From assembly GCF_026745355.1 (NCBI RefSeq), contig NC_079206.1, positions 23,902,899 to 23,966,898 of the forward strand: 64,000 bases of DNA, written 5' to 3'. Within the stretch, counting starts at the first letter, position 1. Every line of letters begins with the position of its first letter. The position numbers and the translations under genes were made by a program. This DNA comes from Beta vulgaris subsp. vulgaris (taxonomy: Eukaryota; Streptophyta; Magnoliopsida; Caryophyllales; Amaranthaceae). The notes below the pieces were generated by a model. That model searched no databases. It was not told the origin of the DNA and saw only the letters and a list, made by a program, of their open reading frames with translations. Below, piece after piece: positions 53,994 through 64,000 of this stretch.

Positions 53994-54487
53994 TGTCTAA
54001 TACAACGTTAGATCTCAAATTCAAGGAGGATAGTACTTCTCTAAGAGGTTGGGAGCACTTGTTTAATACATCCCGAGGTTAGTGCTTGTTGCTACAATGA
54101 TAAAGAGGTTGAATTTTATTCTTAATAAATCTTTGATAAGGTGCTCAATTGTAGGAGCATGTCCGGAAAGATTTACCTATGTAAGCTAGAAGTTTGGCCG
54201 CTTCATCAAGTCTAAGGCTTGACTTGGAATGCTTATGAATGGATATGGACACCAAGGCTTCATAGGTGTCGGAGGTTTTAAGAACCTAGTTTATGTTTGT
54301 GTGTATTAGTAACTTCAATAATTTGTAATGGTTATATGATTCAAAGCTTTGTCTATCATTATGATCTAAATTATTGTAAAGATTACTTTTACTAAATGGA
54401 AATTCAATCGTTAGATATTTCCATGATGCATGAACATGTGTGTTTGCGATTTATAGCAAGTTGAAAAACTTTTCAACATTACCCTAT
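53994..54487 (+). other. 3' untranslated region of copia C4
   Basis: About 490 bases between the pol stop and the polypurine tract. No ORF or domain is visible. Confidence 0.6.
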
Positions 54488-54502
54488 AAATGGGAGGAGG
54501 AT
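54488..54502 (+). promoter_or_regulatory. Polypurine tract of copia C4
   Basis: AAATGGGAGGAGGAT lies directly before the 3' LTR start TGTTGG at 54503, the usual copia form. Confidence 0.85.
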
Positions 54503-55295
54503 TGTTGGAACATTTATAGGGTAATGGGTTTGAAACTCATAAGGGTATGTACTAGAAGAGGAGGTCGTCTAGTATGCAAAAGGTTAGAGTGCATCAAGGC
54601 AAAACGCATTGATAAACCAAGGGAGACAGAAGACTGGCCGCGAGTCGCGACAACCGTCGCGAGTCGCGACCAGTGGCCCGTAGCGAGTCGCGACAGGCGT
54701 CGCGGGTCGCGACCAGCGCCTCGCGACTCGCGAGCTTCTTCGCGAGTCGCGACGCGTCTTCTGCCTTGGAATGCGAAAAATTGCCTCGACGGTTTTATAT
54801 CCGTTGTGATGCTTTGTTGATCATTTTAATGACTTTTAAGGTCCTTTAATCAGTAGATTAAAGACCTTTGATGAGTGATTAAGATGGGGGTTATGTGATT
54901 AACCTCTCTAGTCAATGTGATTAAGATGGGGGTTATGTGATTAACCTCTCTAGTCAATGAAAGGTTGATGATGCTTATATATACCCTTGGGATTCCTATG
55001 AGTGAGAGGTTAGAAGAAAATCATAATTTTCTATACTCTCTCAAAAGTCTTCTTGCTTAGCTTAAGAGAAACCTTGCAATCTTCTCTTGAGTGTTCTTCA
55101 CAAACAGAAAAACACAAGTTCTTGTTGATTCACTTAGAAGATCATCTAAGTGGATTGTTTCTCTCCATTGTATCTCATTAGTTATTTCGTGTTAACCCGG
55201 TGATCCTAGAGGGGCGAAATTAAACTAATAGGAAAGCGTAGTTTTCGTGCCTTGGAGTGGGATATCCGGTTCTCTCATTGATCACTCACCTAACA
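54503..55295 (+). repeat. 3' LTR of copia C4 (793 bp)
   Basis: Same start and end as the 5' LTR. It is 71 bp longer, mainly because the U3 palindrome region (54638-54755) has more GCGAGTCGCGAC units (five forward and one inverted against three). A few bases are also added near 54960. AAAAT follows at 55296-55300. Confidence 0.92.
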
Positions 55296-55300
55296 AAAAT

Positions 55301-55915
55301 TTGAATCAATCAACAAATCTTAAACAAACTTTTAAGTGAGTGAAATTAACTAATTACTTTCGTCCATTAAAAAAATTCGGATTTTTAGTGAATTATTTCG
55401 AGCAAAATAAACATATAAATCAAAATTTATTGATTCAAATCAGTTAATATCAAATATAATTATAAAAATTCAAGCCACAACATAACCTCTCTTAATTAGA
55501 TAAAAATTTATAATTCTGCATGCAAATCATGATCATATGAATATTATAAATTAGGAAAAACCAATACAACTATGGGAACATATTGATGCATAGATAGCTA
55601 TTTACTAACATCTATCATAAGATCGCGTACATAATGAAACACATGAATCAATCAATAAGGATTATATACACAATCTTTGTAGCGTGATTTCCCTATTGCG
55701 CAAATTTCGAAAATTTGAGAGACCAAAGTGTTGCTCCTCTAATAAGTCGACCACCACCAGTTGAACACCAATGTCTGCTAGAACTCAAGAGACAAATTCT
55801 TACTTTTGATGGTATAGGCGCCGACTATAGTGAAGAGCCTAAGGTTTCTCAAGCTCATTCTGTTACAAGAAACTGATTAATGAAGTGATGCATAAATCCT
55901 ATATTATATCATATG
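55301..55915. other. Spacer between copia C4 and the mariner-like element
   Basis: AT-rich sequence without ORF or recognisable repeat. It includes a short stretch (55690-55870) with no clear homology. Confidence 0.5.
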
Positions 55916-56190
55916 CTACCTCCGTATTTTTTTAGTTGCACGATTTTCCTTTTTAGAACGTTTATATTAGTTGCGCCATTTCCTTATATACTAAAATTTT
56001 AGATGTCAATTTACTTTCTTACCCCCAAATAACTTACTCTATCCAACTCAATTAATTCTCTAACTGACTTAGTTGATGACCCACCTGAATAATTAATGTA
56101 CAACCGCTTCTTTATCAATCTCTCCCTCCATTACATCTTTCATCTCTCTCTAAAAACTTGTCATACTCTATTCTTTAAGTTTCCATATTA

Positions 56191-56191
<1 letters not shown>

Positions 56192-56231
<40 letters not shown>
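56192..56231 (+). repeat. CT microsatellite
   Basis: About 20 CT units between GTTTCCATATTACTC and CCGTTATC, in a C/T-rich region of the mariner-like element. Confidence 0.9.
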
Positions 56232-56233
<2 letters not shown>

Positions 56234-56370
56234 TATCTAGAGGGTTCTTAATCTCGCATCTTTCTCTCTATTTTCTGAGTTTTGGTTCATCTTTTCTTTC
56301 TCCTATTCTTCGCATTCTCTCTCCTCGTCTGTCTCTCTTGTTCAATTTTAGGATTTTGGAGCAAAACACC

Positions 56371-56832
56371 ATGAATAATATCTCTTCTCCGTCAAAATCA
56401 GAGGCTAAAGAAACGTGGTTGGATATTCCAAAAACGCCTGAAGAGATCTAGAATTCACGAGGAACTCCTTCCAACTGCAAGTCTTCTAGAAAGAGTCGTT
56501 TGAGGTTTGGGTTTGATGCTTCAATTGACTGTGAAAAGAGGATAAATTCATATGTTTACCATCCATTTTTTGGGTGGAAGGATCTCATTGTTCTAGAGAT
56601 GTACAACATGATGTGGCATAGATTTTTTACCCAAATGAAACCAGCTAAGTCTCTTTTCTCTAAGTATTTTTTTTACATGCAACTTGTTTTTTTTTTTTTT
56701 TGTGTGATTTGTTGGTTTTTGTTTTATTTATTGCGGTATTTTGTTAAGATGAGTTGGATTTGTTTTATTTGTGAGATTTGTTGGAAAAGGACGAAATTCT
56801 TGGAATGCCATGGTTGTGGGTTATGTAAATAG
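56371..56832 (+). pseudogene. Unrecognised ORF inside the mariner-like element
   Basis: From ATG 56371 the plus strand reads MNNISSPSKSEAKETWLDIP, one stop (TAG near 56449), then about 55 codons of coding-like text (SRLRFGFDASIDCEKRINSY, VYHPFFGWKDLIVLE) before a T-rich, hydrophobic tail that is probably not coding. It runs against the transposase. I do not recognise it; it could be a captured fragment. Confidence 0.25.
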
Positions 56833-57725
56833 TGGTGATTTGTCTTATTTGTGAGATTTGTTAAGAAAAATTTCGTTGGATTGAAGGAGTTTTCGTGGGA
56901 GAAGAATTTCGTTGGATTTGTTAGAAAAGGACGAATTTGGTAATGCCATTTTTTGGGTGGAAGGATCAACTGCAAGGAGGTCTGGATTTCGTAGAATGCA
57001 AACGGCCAATAAAGTAGTTTAGTTTAGAGTTTAATAAAAAATTTGGGTTATAAGGCAGTAGTGAGTTTAGAGAATAATAAAAAAATTATTGAGATGAGAA
57101 TGAAAATTTACAACCTTAAAGCAATTGACAGGTTTTGATGGAGTTCTAAATTGTGGCTATTTTCTTGAGAGGATATCTTGACCTCAAGATGTTTTATTGA
57201 GAGAATAATGAAACTTTAGAGCCAAAATTTACAACTTTAATTTAGAGCATGGAAAAATAAAAGTATAACATTATGCTTGCTCAATAAACTAGCAGAACAC
57301 TCTCATTCAGAAATTGAGATCAAGAAGCTACATTATGTATTCAAAATGCATGCATCATTTTCATTTCATACTGTCAAATTCATTACACAAAAAGTTAGTA
57401 ACTACATAAAAGAGCATGTTTGCAGAACTTGGTACTTTCCTTCATTTACAAAAAGTGGTCTTCCTTTTCTTTACCCTTTCTTGATTTACAAAAAGTGCTT
57501 GTCATGCTTCACTTACTTTACATGCATTTAGTCTATATATTCAAAGCCATCAACCTCATCCTCCCTAAGTTGTGCATTCATATTCATAGTTATGATTACT
57601 TCATCCAAATGAGCTGTTGTTTCATCGATCAATTGTTGCTCAACTGGCACAACCACTGACAACTCACCTAGCATGTCCATTTTTTTTTGCCATGATGATT
57701 TTTTTATTATTACCCCCTTTAACTT

Positions 57726-59107
57726 TTAGTATTTCAACCATACATATTGTAGTTGCAGCCATGTATAGTTGATTAGTTTAGGATCATACTCATTATATGC
57801 ATCCACCACTGAATCCACTAGTTCCTTAGTGTCATTTGAAAACTTCTTGTGTTGTATTGCTTGAATTGAGTTGAAAAATCCCAAGTCTAGGTTATTGAGA
57901 TCAGGTGAATGGGCAGGTTGAAAAATTAGCTTCATCTAGAACCCATCTGAATTGGTTGCTTCTTTGAATTCAGTGTCATCCGGGCTTATATGAGGTCTTG
58001 CATTATCCTGTTGGATCCATATGCATTTTGTAAGCCATTGTCACCAATTCTGTTTGATCGATAGAATCAAGTGATTGATTATTTTTTTCCCTCATGATTG
58101 CTTTTGTAATTGATGTTTGTGGTCTTAAATGAATATCCATTGCAGTTTGGTTTGTTGTTGTTCTTTGAGCCACAACCTCTTCTGTGAATGCCCAAATTCC
58201 CATCTTCCCATCAGACAAACATACCCCATCTTGTATTATAACTGGTCTACCAATTGTTGCAATGAACATGCAATTTGGAATAAATCTTTTGTGTTGGGTC
58301 GATCTGCATATAAGGTTATGCTTCACCTGCTAGCAAGTAGTATCTTTGGATTACCTTACTTTTGGAGGAACCATTTCTCATCAATGTGTATGAGATTGAA
58401 TAGACACTTAAATCTTGGCCTGTTTTAACACCTCTTGGGATATTTTATCCATTATCCACAGTAGTCGTGCATGCTTATGGTGACTCTTAAGGGTGGGTTT
58501 AATGTTGTTGGTATATGACCTGATAATCCCCCTTTTCAACATACTCGCTACACATGATGCACTCACCTCTAATGCAGAATCAAATGTCCTTATAGTGGTT
58601 CTTTTCTTTTGGAGAATTGATTTCAAATACTCCTCATCACACATTTTTGTCTTTCTATCCATCCTCCCTGGCTTCTTGCTAGTAACATTTATAATGGCCC
58701 CTAATGCTGCTTGATGTTTTGCATCTTTTCATATTCTGCATATTGTGGACCTATTTACCCCCCAAACTGTTCAGCTATTTGCTTGGCACAACCATGGGCC
58801 ATTCTCATATCACTTGACATTGAAAAACATTTCATCACCAACCGAGTCCTTAAAGTATTAGATAATTCTGTTTTTTCTTACCTGCTATTGTGATTAGTGT
58901 TGTTTCATTACATGTGTCATGGTTTAAATCATCTTCAAAATCAGAGGACAAAATGTATACCTCTTCATCTTCACTATCTGAATCTTGTAGATTCAGAAGG
59001 AGAAGAAGCTCGTCCACGTCCATGTGAAAATCATTTTCTTCATGGCATTGAGGTTGCTGATGTTGTTGAGGTTGCTGATGTTGCTAAGCTGACTAGGCAG
59101 CAGCCAT
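57726..59107 (-). pseudogene. Plant mariner-like transposase
   Basis: Minus-strand text from ATG 59107: a Gln-rich, acidic N-terminus with stops; a helix-turn-helix part with ALGAIINVTSKKPGR and KRTTIRTFDSALEVSASC (58662-58408); the catalytic region with GKMGIWAFTEEVVAQRTTTN and MDIHLRPQTSITKAIMRE (58326-58003); and the C-terminal catalytic part QPAHSPDLNNLDLGFFNSIQ (57935-57726). The last segment is characteristic of plant mariner (DD39D) transposases. Four or more stops or frameshifts make it inactive. Confidence 0.82.
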
Positions 59108-59497
59108 GAAGTTAGAGCAGCTATGTGAAATTAGTACTCTGTGTGTGTGTTGTATTTTTGTAAAAAAAATAAGTTGTAGGAGAAAATTTGACTTTGCAAT
59201 GTGTATTTATAGACTCAAGGGGTTGAACTTTGACTTTTGAAATTTTGGAGGGAGTGTAAAAATCCCAAAAGTAACTTTTTGGTGGTTCTAAATTCCCTCC
59301 CTTTTTGTAATGAAACCCACGTGATTTTTGGTGGTAAAAGGATGTCCCTTTTACACTTTGCTTTTTCTATTTCCTATCTCCTCCCTTCACTGATGGGTTA
59401 ATCGGGGGCATCAATGTCTATTTTGCACTCTCTCTCATCTTTTCTTATATTTTGTGCAAAACTCAAATCATGCAACTAAATAAGTACAGAGGTAGTA

Positions 59498-59770
59498 TAT
59501 AATAGAAGAATTTTAGGCAAGTTAGGAGAACTAATTCTCCTCCCTTTCCCCTTTTTGACAGGCCAACACAATCGTATATAAACTTGAACTGCTTTGTCCA
59601 ACTTGTGCTACAATGTGTGACCTCATAGGATTAATGTATTTTAGTTATAGGCCAAATCAATATTGTATTACTAATCATATTTATTCTCGCAAGCAAATAC
59701 TACTAGAATAACTAACCTTATTATCTTCATAATTTAATTCTTATTTATTTTTTCAATTATCGGGGATGTC
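59498..59770. other. Spacer before the LINE
   Basis: AT-rich, nothing recognised. The 5' end of the LINE is not marked by any repeat here, so the edge at about 59770 is a guess from the start of leader-like sequence. Confidence 0.4.
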
Positions 59771-59904
59771 TAACGACACATTACTTCATCAAAAATTAGT
59801 CTCTATCTAGCGCTCTAGGGTTTGAGTTTTTTCGTCTTGGCTTTCCATTTTTTCTGCTCGATTTTTCGAGACTTTAATCTCTCCTTGAGATCGAAGCCAG
59901 CCTT

Positions 59905-61239
59905 ATGGCGGAAGATATTGTCAATAAAGTTTCAAATCTCAAGATCACTGAAGTTGAGGACCATATAATTGCCTTTGATGACACTGGCGGTGATGAAATA
60001 AATAATGACCTAGAATCATCTTTGGTGGGCAAAGTTCTCACAGTACGAATGTACAATTTCGAAGCCCTTAAACGAACTTTGAATCAGGTTTGGACCATCT
60101 CTAATGGTGCTCTTTTCTGCTCCATTGAAAACGGCTTCTTTGTGGTGCAGTTTGCGAATAAACGGGATAAAACAAAGGTCTTGGCGGGGAGGCCTTGGAC
60201 CTTTGATCAAAACCTGGTACTTTTGAATGAAATTGATCCTGAGGTGCAACCTTCGAACATTAATCTGAGTTTTTTTGCCCCTTTTGGGTCAGACTTTATA
60301 ATATGCCAATGGGTTTTAGGTCTGATTGGCATGTAAGGGCAGTAGGGGGAAGTATGGGGGAGGTGCTTGAGGTAGAGTCAGATGGTAGTCGTTGGGATAA
60401 GTCGGCCAGAATGAGAATCCTCCTCGACGTCACTAAACCGCTGCATAGGGTTCAAAGAATCGCTTTGAAGAACGGAGAGTCAGCGTTGGTTGAGTTAAAG
60501 TATGAGCGTCTTCCGACGTTCTGTTATGTTTGCGGAATTAAAGGACATATCGAGCGCGATTGTCTAGTTAATCATGATGACGATAAGGAGGTTGAAGCAA
60601 TGGGGTTCTTGGCTTCGTGCCTCCCCGCGAAAAGGTCGTGCAAAGCTGGAAGAAGAGGCTAAAGCATTTTTTCGCTGCTCTCGAATCTTGGATTATGGGT
60701 TATCGGGACAGGTGGTGTCAACACCTAAGGTGGCCCCCGAAGCCACTCCTCCATGCAGGCAGGTTGGGGATGAAGCGCCTCAGACCGAAGGTGATGGTAT
60801 CGCTAGCAGTGTGGTTCCGCAGCCTATCCAGGTAACTTCTTCAACTGGTCCTACGGACCCCCCTGGTGGAACTGTCGTTGTTGAAGGTAATGATCATGTG
60901 CTTGATGTTGTTAGTAGTCCTTTGGTTTTCTCTGACCCTCCTTTCACTTTTGGTGCAAATAATAAGAAATCGGTTAAACAGCTACGTAAACCAAAAGTAA
61001 AGATTCGTGCTATTCTCATGGATGTTAGTGAAACTTATAATCCAGGTCCTGACTCAAATTATGTTTTTTCCCCTGGTGATAAACGTAAGATTATGGATAG
61101 CATGTCTATGGATGGTGGTACGGTGGATGAGGTGCTACTTGTTAAAAAAACAAAACTTTATTCTTTTTCTGATTCTAGCAGTGATGGGTTAATTGTCGAG
61201 ACGGTGGTTGGTGAATCCCAACCCCGCCCGGCATTATGA
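59905..61239 (+). pseudogene. LINE ORF1 (DUF4283-like, CCHC zinc knuckle)
   Basis: It starts at ATG 59905 (MAEDIVNKVSNLKITEVEDH). The DUF4283-like domain has KTKVLAGRPWTFDQNLVLL, then after a frameshift at about 60290 the text LYNMPMGFRSDWHVRAVGG, ILLDVTKPL and ERLPTFCYVCGIKGHIERDC with the zinc knuckle CYVCGIKGHIERDC (about 60520-60561). A second shift near 60590 leads to GSWLRASPRKGRAKLEEEAK and a Pro/Ser-rich tail. It ends at TGA 61237-61239, overlapping the ORF2 start. It is expected to bind LINE RNA. Confidence 0.82.
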
Positions 61240-63947
61240 ATCTTTTGAGCTGGAACTGTCGGGGTCTGGGTAACCCCCGCAGAGTTCGTCAATTGAGGAG
61301 ATGGAAGTCTTCTCTTACCCCCGACATTATTTTTTTGTCGGAAATAATGATTAAGAAAGGTGAAGCTGAAAAGGTTAAGGAGCGGATTTGGTTTTCTAAT
61401 GCTTTCGGAGTGTCGAGTATTGGCCGAGCAGGTGGATTATGCATTTATTGGAATGATACGGTTTCTTTTTTCCTGGTGTCTTATTCTCAGAATCATATCT
61501 GTGGGGATGTTGTTAGTAGGGGAGAAGCTCAGTGGAGATTTATTGGGATTTATGGGTGGCCGGAGGAAGTCAATAAACATCATACTTGGGAATTAGTGCG
61601 TTCTCTCTGTGAGAATAGTGAGATTCCGACGGTGTTTGGTGGTGATTTTAATGAATTTCTTGAGTATGGTGAGAAAGAGGGAGGTGCGAATAGAGAGCGA
61701 CCGGAAATGGTAAATTTCAGGGATGTTGTGGATGACTGTGGGCTCAGGGATCTTCGAGTGGTTGGGAAATGGTATACTTGGGAGCGTGGGAATAGCCCAG
61801 AGACTAGAATCAGAGAGCGGCTTGATCGTTTCCTAGTGACACAGGCGTGGATGGATTCTTTTCCGGGGGCGTATACTGAACATTTAGTTCGTTATAAGTC
61901 CGACCATGCCGCTATTCTTTTAAGGGGCGAGCTGCTTGGAAGGAGGAGAGCTATGAGGAGCAAGAAAAAATTCAGGTTTGAGACCTGCTGGTTGCTGGAT
62001 GAAAAGTGTGAAGGTGTGGTGAAACGAGCTTGGGAGGAGGCTGTAGGGTCACCTATTCTGGTGCATTTCGAAGCTGTGGCTAGAGAGCTGGTTGTGTGGA
62101 GTAAGGAGGGTTATGGGAAGCTGCCTAAACAGATTGAGAAGGTTGAAAAAGAATTACATGAGGCTCAAAAAGCCCCGACATCGAGGGCCAGTTGTGATAC
62201 TTGTGCTACTCTCGAACAAAAACTGGATGATTTGAATGCGAAACAGGAAGCTTGTTGGTATTTGCGGTCTCGGGTTTCAGAAGTTAAAGATGGAGATCGA
62301 AATACGAAGTATTTTCATCATAAGGCCTCCCAACGAAAGCAGCGGAATTTTATTAAGGGTATTCGGGATGCAACGGGGACTTGGCAGTCGGATGAGGAGG
62401 TTATTGAAGGGGAAGTTGGAAAATATTGTCAGCAGATATTCACTTCAGACAACCCGTCGGATACTCAAATTGATATGGTGCTTAATTATGTTCGACCTAC
62501 CATAACTGGCCAGTTCAATGATGATCTTTTGCGTCCTTATTCGAAGGAGGAAATTTATTCTGCTTTGTGTCAAATGCAACCATGTAAAGCATCAGGTCCG
62601 GATGGGATGCATGTTGTTTTTTATCAGAGATTTTGGCATAATATTGGCGATGAGGTATTTGATTTTGTTAGCAATATTTTAAATGGTGTTCATTTTCCTG
62701 ATGATATTAATTGTACTAATATTGCTCTCATTCCAAAAGTCAAATCACCTACTATTGTATCTGAGTTTGGGCCAATCAGTCTGTGTAATGTCCTATATAA
62801 ATTAGCTTCTAAAGCTATGGTTATCAGACTTAAGAATATTCTCCCTGCAATTGTTACGGAGAACTAGAGTGCTTTTGTGCCTGGGCGTATGATTACAGAT
62901 AACTCTTTGATAGCCCTGGAAATTTTTCATTCTATGAAACAGCGCAATAAAAGCAAAACAGGCCTTATGGCAATGAAACTAGATATGAGCAAGGCTTATG
63001 ATCGGGTTGAATGGGGTTTCCTTCACAAACTTCTTCTGACTATGGGATTCGATGGCCGATGGGTGAACCTGGTGATGAAATGTGTGTCCACAGTGTCTTA
63101 TTCGTTCATCATCAATGGACGTATATGTGGTTCTGTCTCTCCTACTAGGGGTCTGCGACAGGGTGACCCTCTATCCCCTTTTTTATTCATCCTAGTAGCA
63201 GATGCATTTTCTCAGATGATTCAACAAAAAGTTGATGCTAGGCTTCTTCATGGTGCAAAAGCTAGTAGGAATGGTCAAGAAATATCTCACTTGTTGTTCG
63301 CAGATGACAGCTTACTTTTTACTAGAGCCACCCGACAGGAATGCTTAACAATAGTAGATATTCTCAACCAATATGAAAAAGCATCCGGGCAGAAAATTAA
63401 TTATGATGAATCGGAGGTGTCTTTCAGTGGAGATGTCTGTAGGGAGCGACAAGAGGAGTTGATTAATCTTTTCCAGATGAGAAAAGTGGATAAACATCAG
63501 AAGTACCTTGGCATTCCTACAATTTGTGGGAGATTTAAGAAAATGTTGTTTCGTGGTTTACTTGATTGTATGTGGAAAAAGTTGAGGGGCTGGAAGGAAA
63601 AACTATTGTCACGTGCAGGGAAAGAAGTTTTGATAAAAGCTGTTATTCAAGCCATTCCTATGTACCTTATGGGAGTCTACAAATTTCCTGTTGCCATCAT
63701 TCAGGAGTTTAAATCTGCTATGGCTCGTTTCTGGTGGGGTGGTAGTGGGGATGAATGGAAAATGCACTGGTTGAGTTGGGATAAACTATGTAAACCCAAG
63801 TGCCTAGGGGGCTTGGGTTTCAAGGATCTGGAGGTCTTTAATGACGCTCTCCTGGGGAGACAAGTGTGGCGACTAGTTCAGTATAAAAATTCTTTGTTAA
63901 GTCGGGTCTTGTCTGCAAAATACTATCCCCATGGGAACGTTTTGTAA
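61236..63947 (+). pseudogene. LINE ORF2: endonuclease and reverse transcriptase
   Basis: It starts at ATG 61236 (MNLLSWNCRGLGNPRRVRQL). The endonuclease domain has SWNCRGLG, IIFLSEI, GGDFNEFLEYG, RERLDRFL and YKSDHAAIL, so its active-site motifs appear intact. The reverse transcriptase follows with ASGPDGMHVVFYQRFW, LIPKVKSP, FGPISLCNVLYKLASK, FVPGRMITDN, KLDMSKAYDRVEW, GLRQGDPLSPFLFIL and catalytic F-A-D-D at about 63297-63308, then the thumb region to HGNVL. In-frame stops: TAG 62865-62867 (ENxSAF, normally Gln) and TAA 63945-63947, after which the same frame reads ARLGHSNSFSWRSIW to the window end. There are no frameshifts in over 2.7 kb, so this is a young copy. Confidence 0.9.
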
Positions 63948-64000
63948 GCAAGATTGGGGCACTCGAATAGCTTTTCCTGGAGAAGTATTTGGAGTGCGAA

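Larger units (their letters stand above)
35137..55295 (+). mobile_element. Ty1/copia retrotransposon C4, carrying a CACTA and a MULE insertion
   Basis: LTRs lie at 35137-35858 and 54503-55295, with target duplication AAAAT (35132-35136 and 55296-55300). Gag-protease, GAG-pre-integrase, integrase, reverse transcriptase and RNase H follow in copia order on the plus strand. Pol is split twice: by a CACTA element (37322-45824) and by a MULE (47547-53169). Without the inserts the element is about 6.0 kb. Frameshifts make it defective. No tRNA-type primer site is visible; a 15-bp inverted repeat occupies that position. Confidence 0.92.
55916..59495 (-). mobile_element. Mariner-like element (Stowaway-related ends), decayed
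   Basis: Left end CTACCTCCGTATTTTTTTAG and the inverted right end CTACCTCTGTACTTATTTAG agree, with further matches (TTGCACGATTT/TTGCATGATTT). These are the CTCCCTCCG-type ends of plant mariner and Stowaway elements. The right flank is TA; the left reads TG, probably a mutated TA. A minus-strand transposase (59107-57726) of plant mariner type lies inside. Confidence 0.8.
59770..64000 (+). mobile_element. L1-type LINE, 5' part; continues beyond the window
   Basis: A short leader (about 59770-59904) is followed by ORF1 with a DUF4283-like domain and zinc knuckle, then ORF2 with AP-type endonuclease and reverse transcriptase. This is the layout of plant L1 elements. The window ends inside ORF2, so the 3' end, poly(A) tail and target duplication cannot be seen. 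The near-complete 5' end is uncommon, since most LINE copies are 5'-truncated. Confidence 0.88.

Noticed and set aside
58897..59109. Plus-strand ORF with HLHYLNLVDSEGEE and VADVVEVADV repeats
   Set aside because: It is the reverse strand of the Gln-rich N-terminus of the mariner-like transposase.

Overview
This is a stretch of nuclear DNA from a higher plant, most likely a dicot, built almost entirely of transposable elements nested inside one another. The AT-rich background, Ty1/copia and Ty3/gypsy elements with plant-type primer sites (initiator tRNA-Met and tRNA-Asp), a CACTA element, a MULE, a plant mariner-like element and a plant L1-type LINE all point that way. I see no convincing host gene, tRNA, rRNA or CRISPR array.

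Layout. 1-14216: a Tekay-like chromovirus on the minus strand. It has lost gag-protease, and its left LTR is split by a Sirevirus-like copia (85-8313, target duplication AATTA) carrying an extra envelope-position ORF. 14217-15621: an unrecognised decayed coding fragment followed by a plus-strand copia LTR. 15622-18668: gag remnants, tRNA-Asp primer site and LTR of an Athila/Tat-type gypsy element, minus strand. 18669-35040: an old minus-strand copia whose integrase is split by a solo Sirevirus-type LTR (duplication TCTCA). That LTR is in turn split by a 12-kb tandem LTR-internal-LTR-internal-LTR array of a gag-only, non-autonomous gypsy element (duplication AGGGG).

35137-55295: a plus-strand copia (duplication AAAAT). 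Its pre-integrase region is split by an 8.5-kb CACTA element with unusual CACAA ends (duplication CCT), and its reverse transcriptase by a 5.6-kb MULE (9-bp duplication TTTTCTTTA). 55916-59495: a decayed mariner-like element. About 59770 to the window end: an L1-type LINE whose ORF1 stop overlaps the ORF2 start as ATGA; it runs off the window.

The ends and duplications are well enough preserved to order many insertions. The most notable points are the triple-LTR array, a perfect 15-bp inverted repeat at the primer-site position of the 35-55 kb copia where no tRNA site is visible, nine units of a ~170-bp repeat filling one CACTA intron, and the extra ORF of the Sirevirus. Most coding regions carry single-base frameshifts or stop codons, so nearly all are called pseudogenes; some of the small indels could be sequencing or assembly error.
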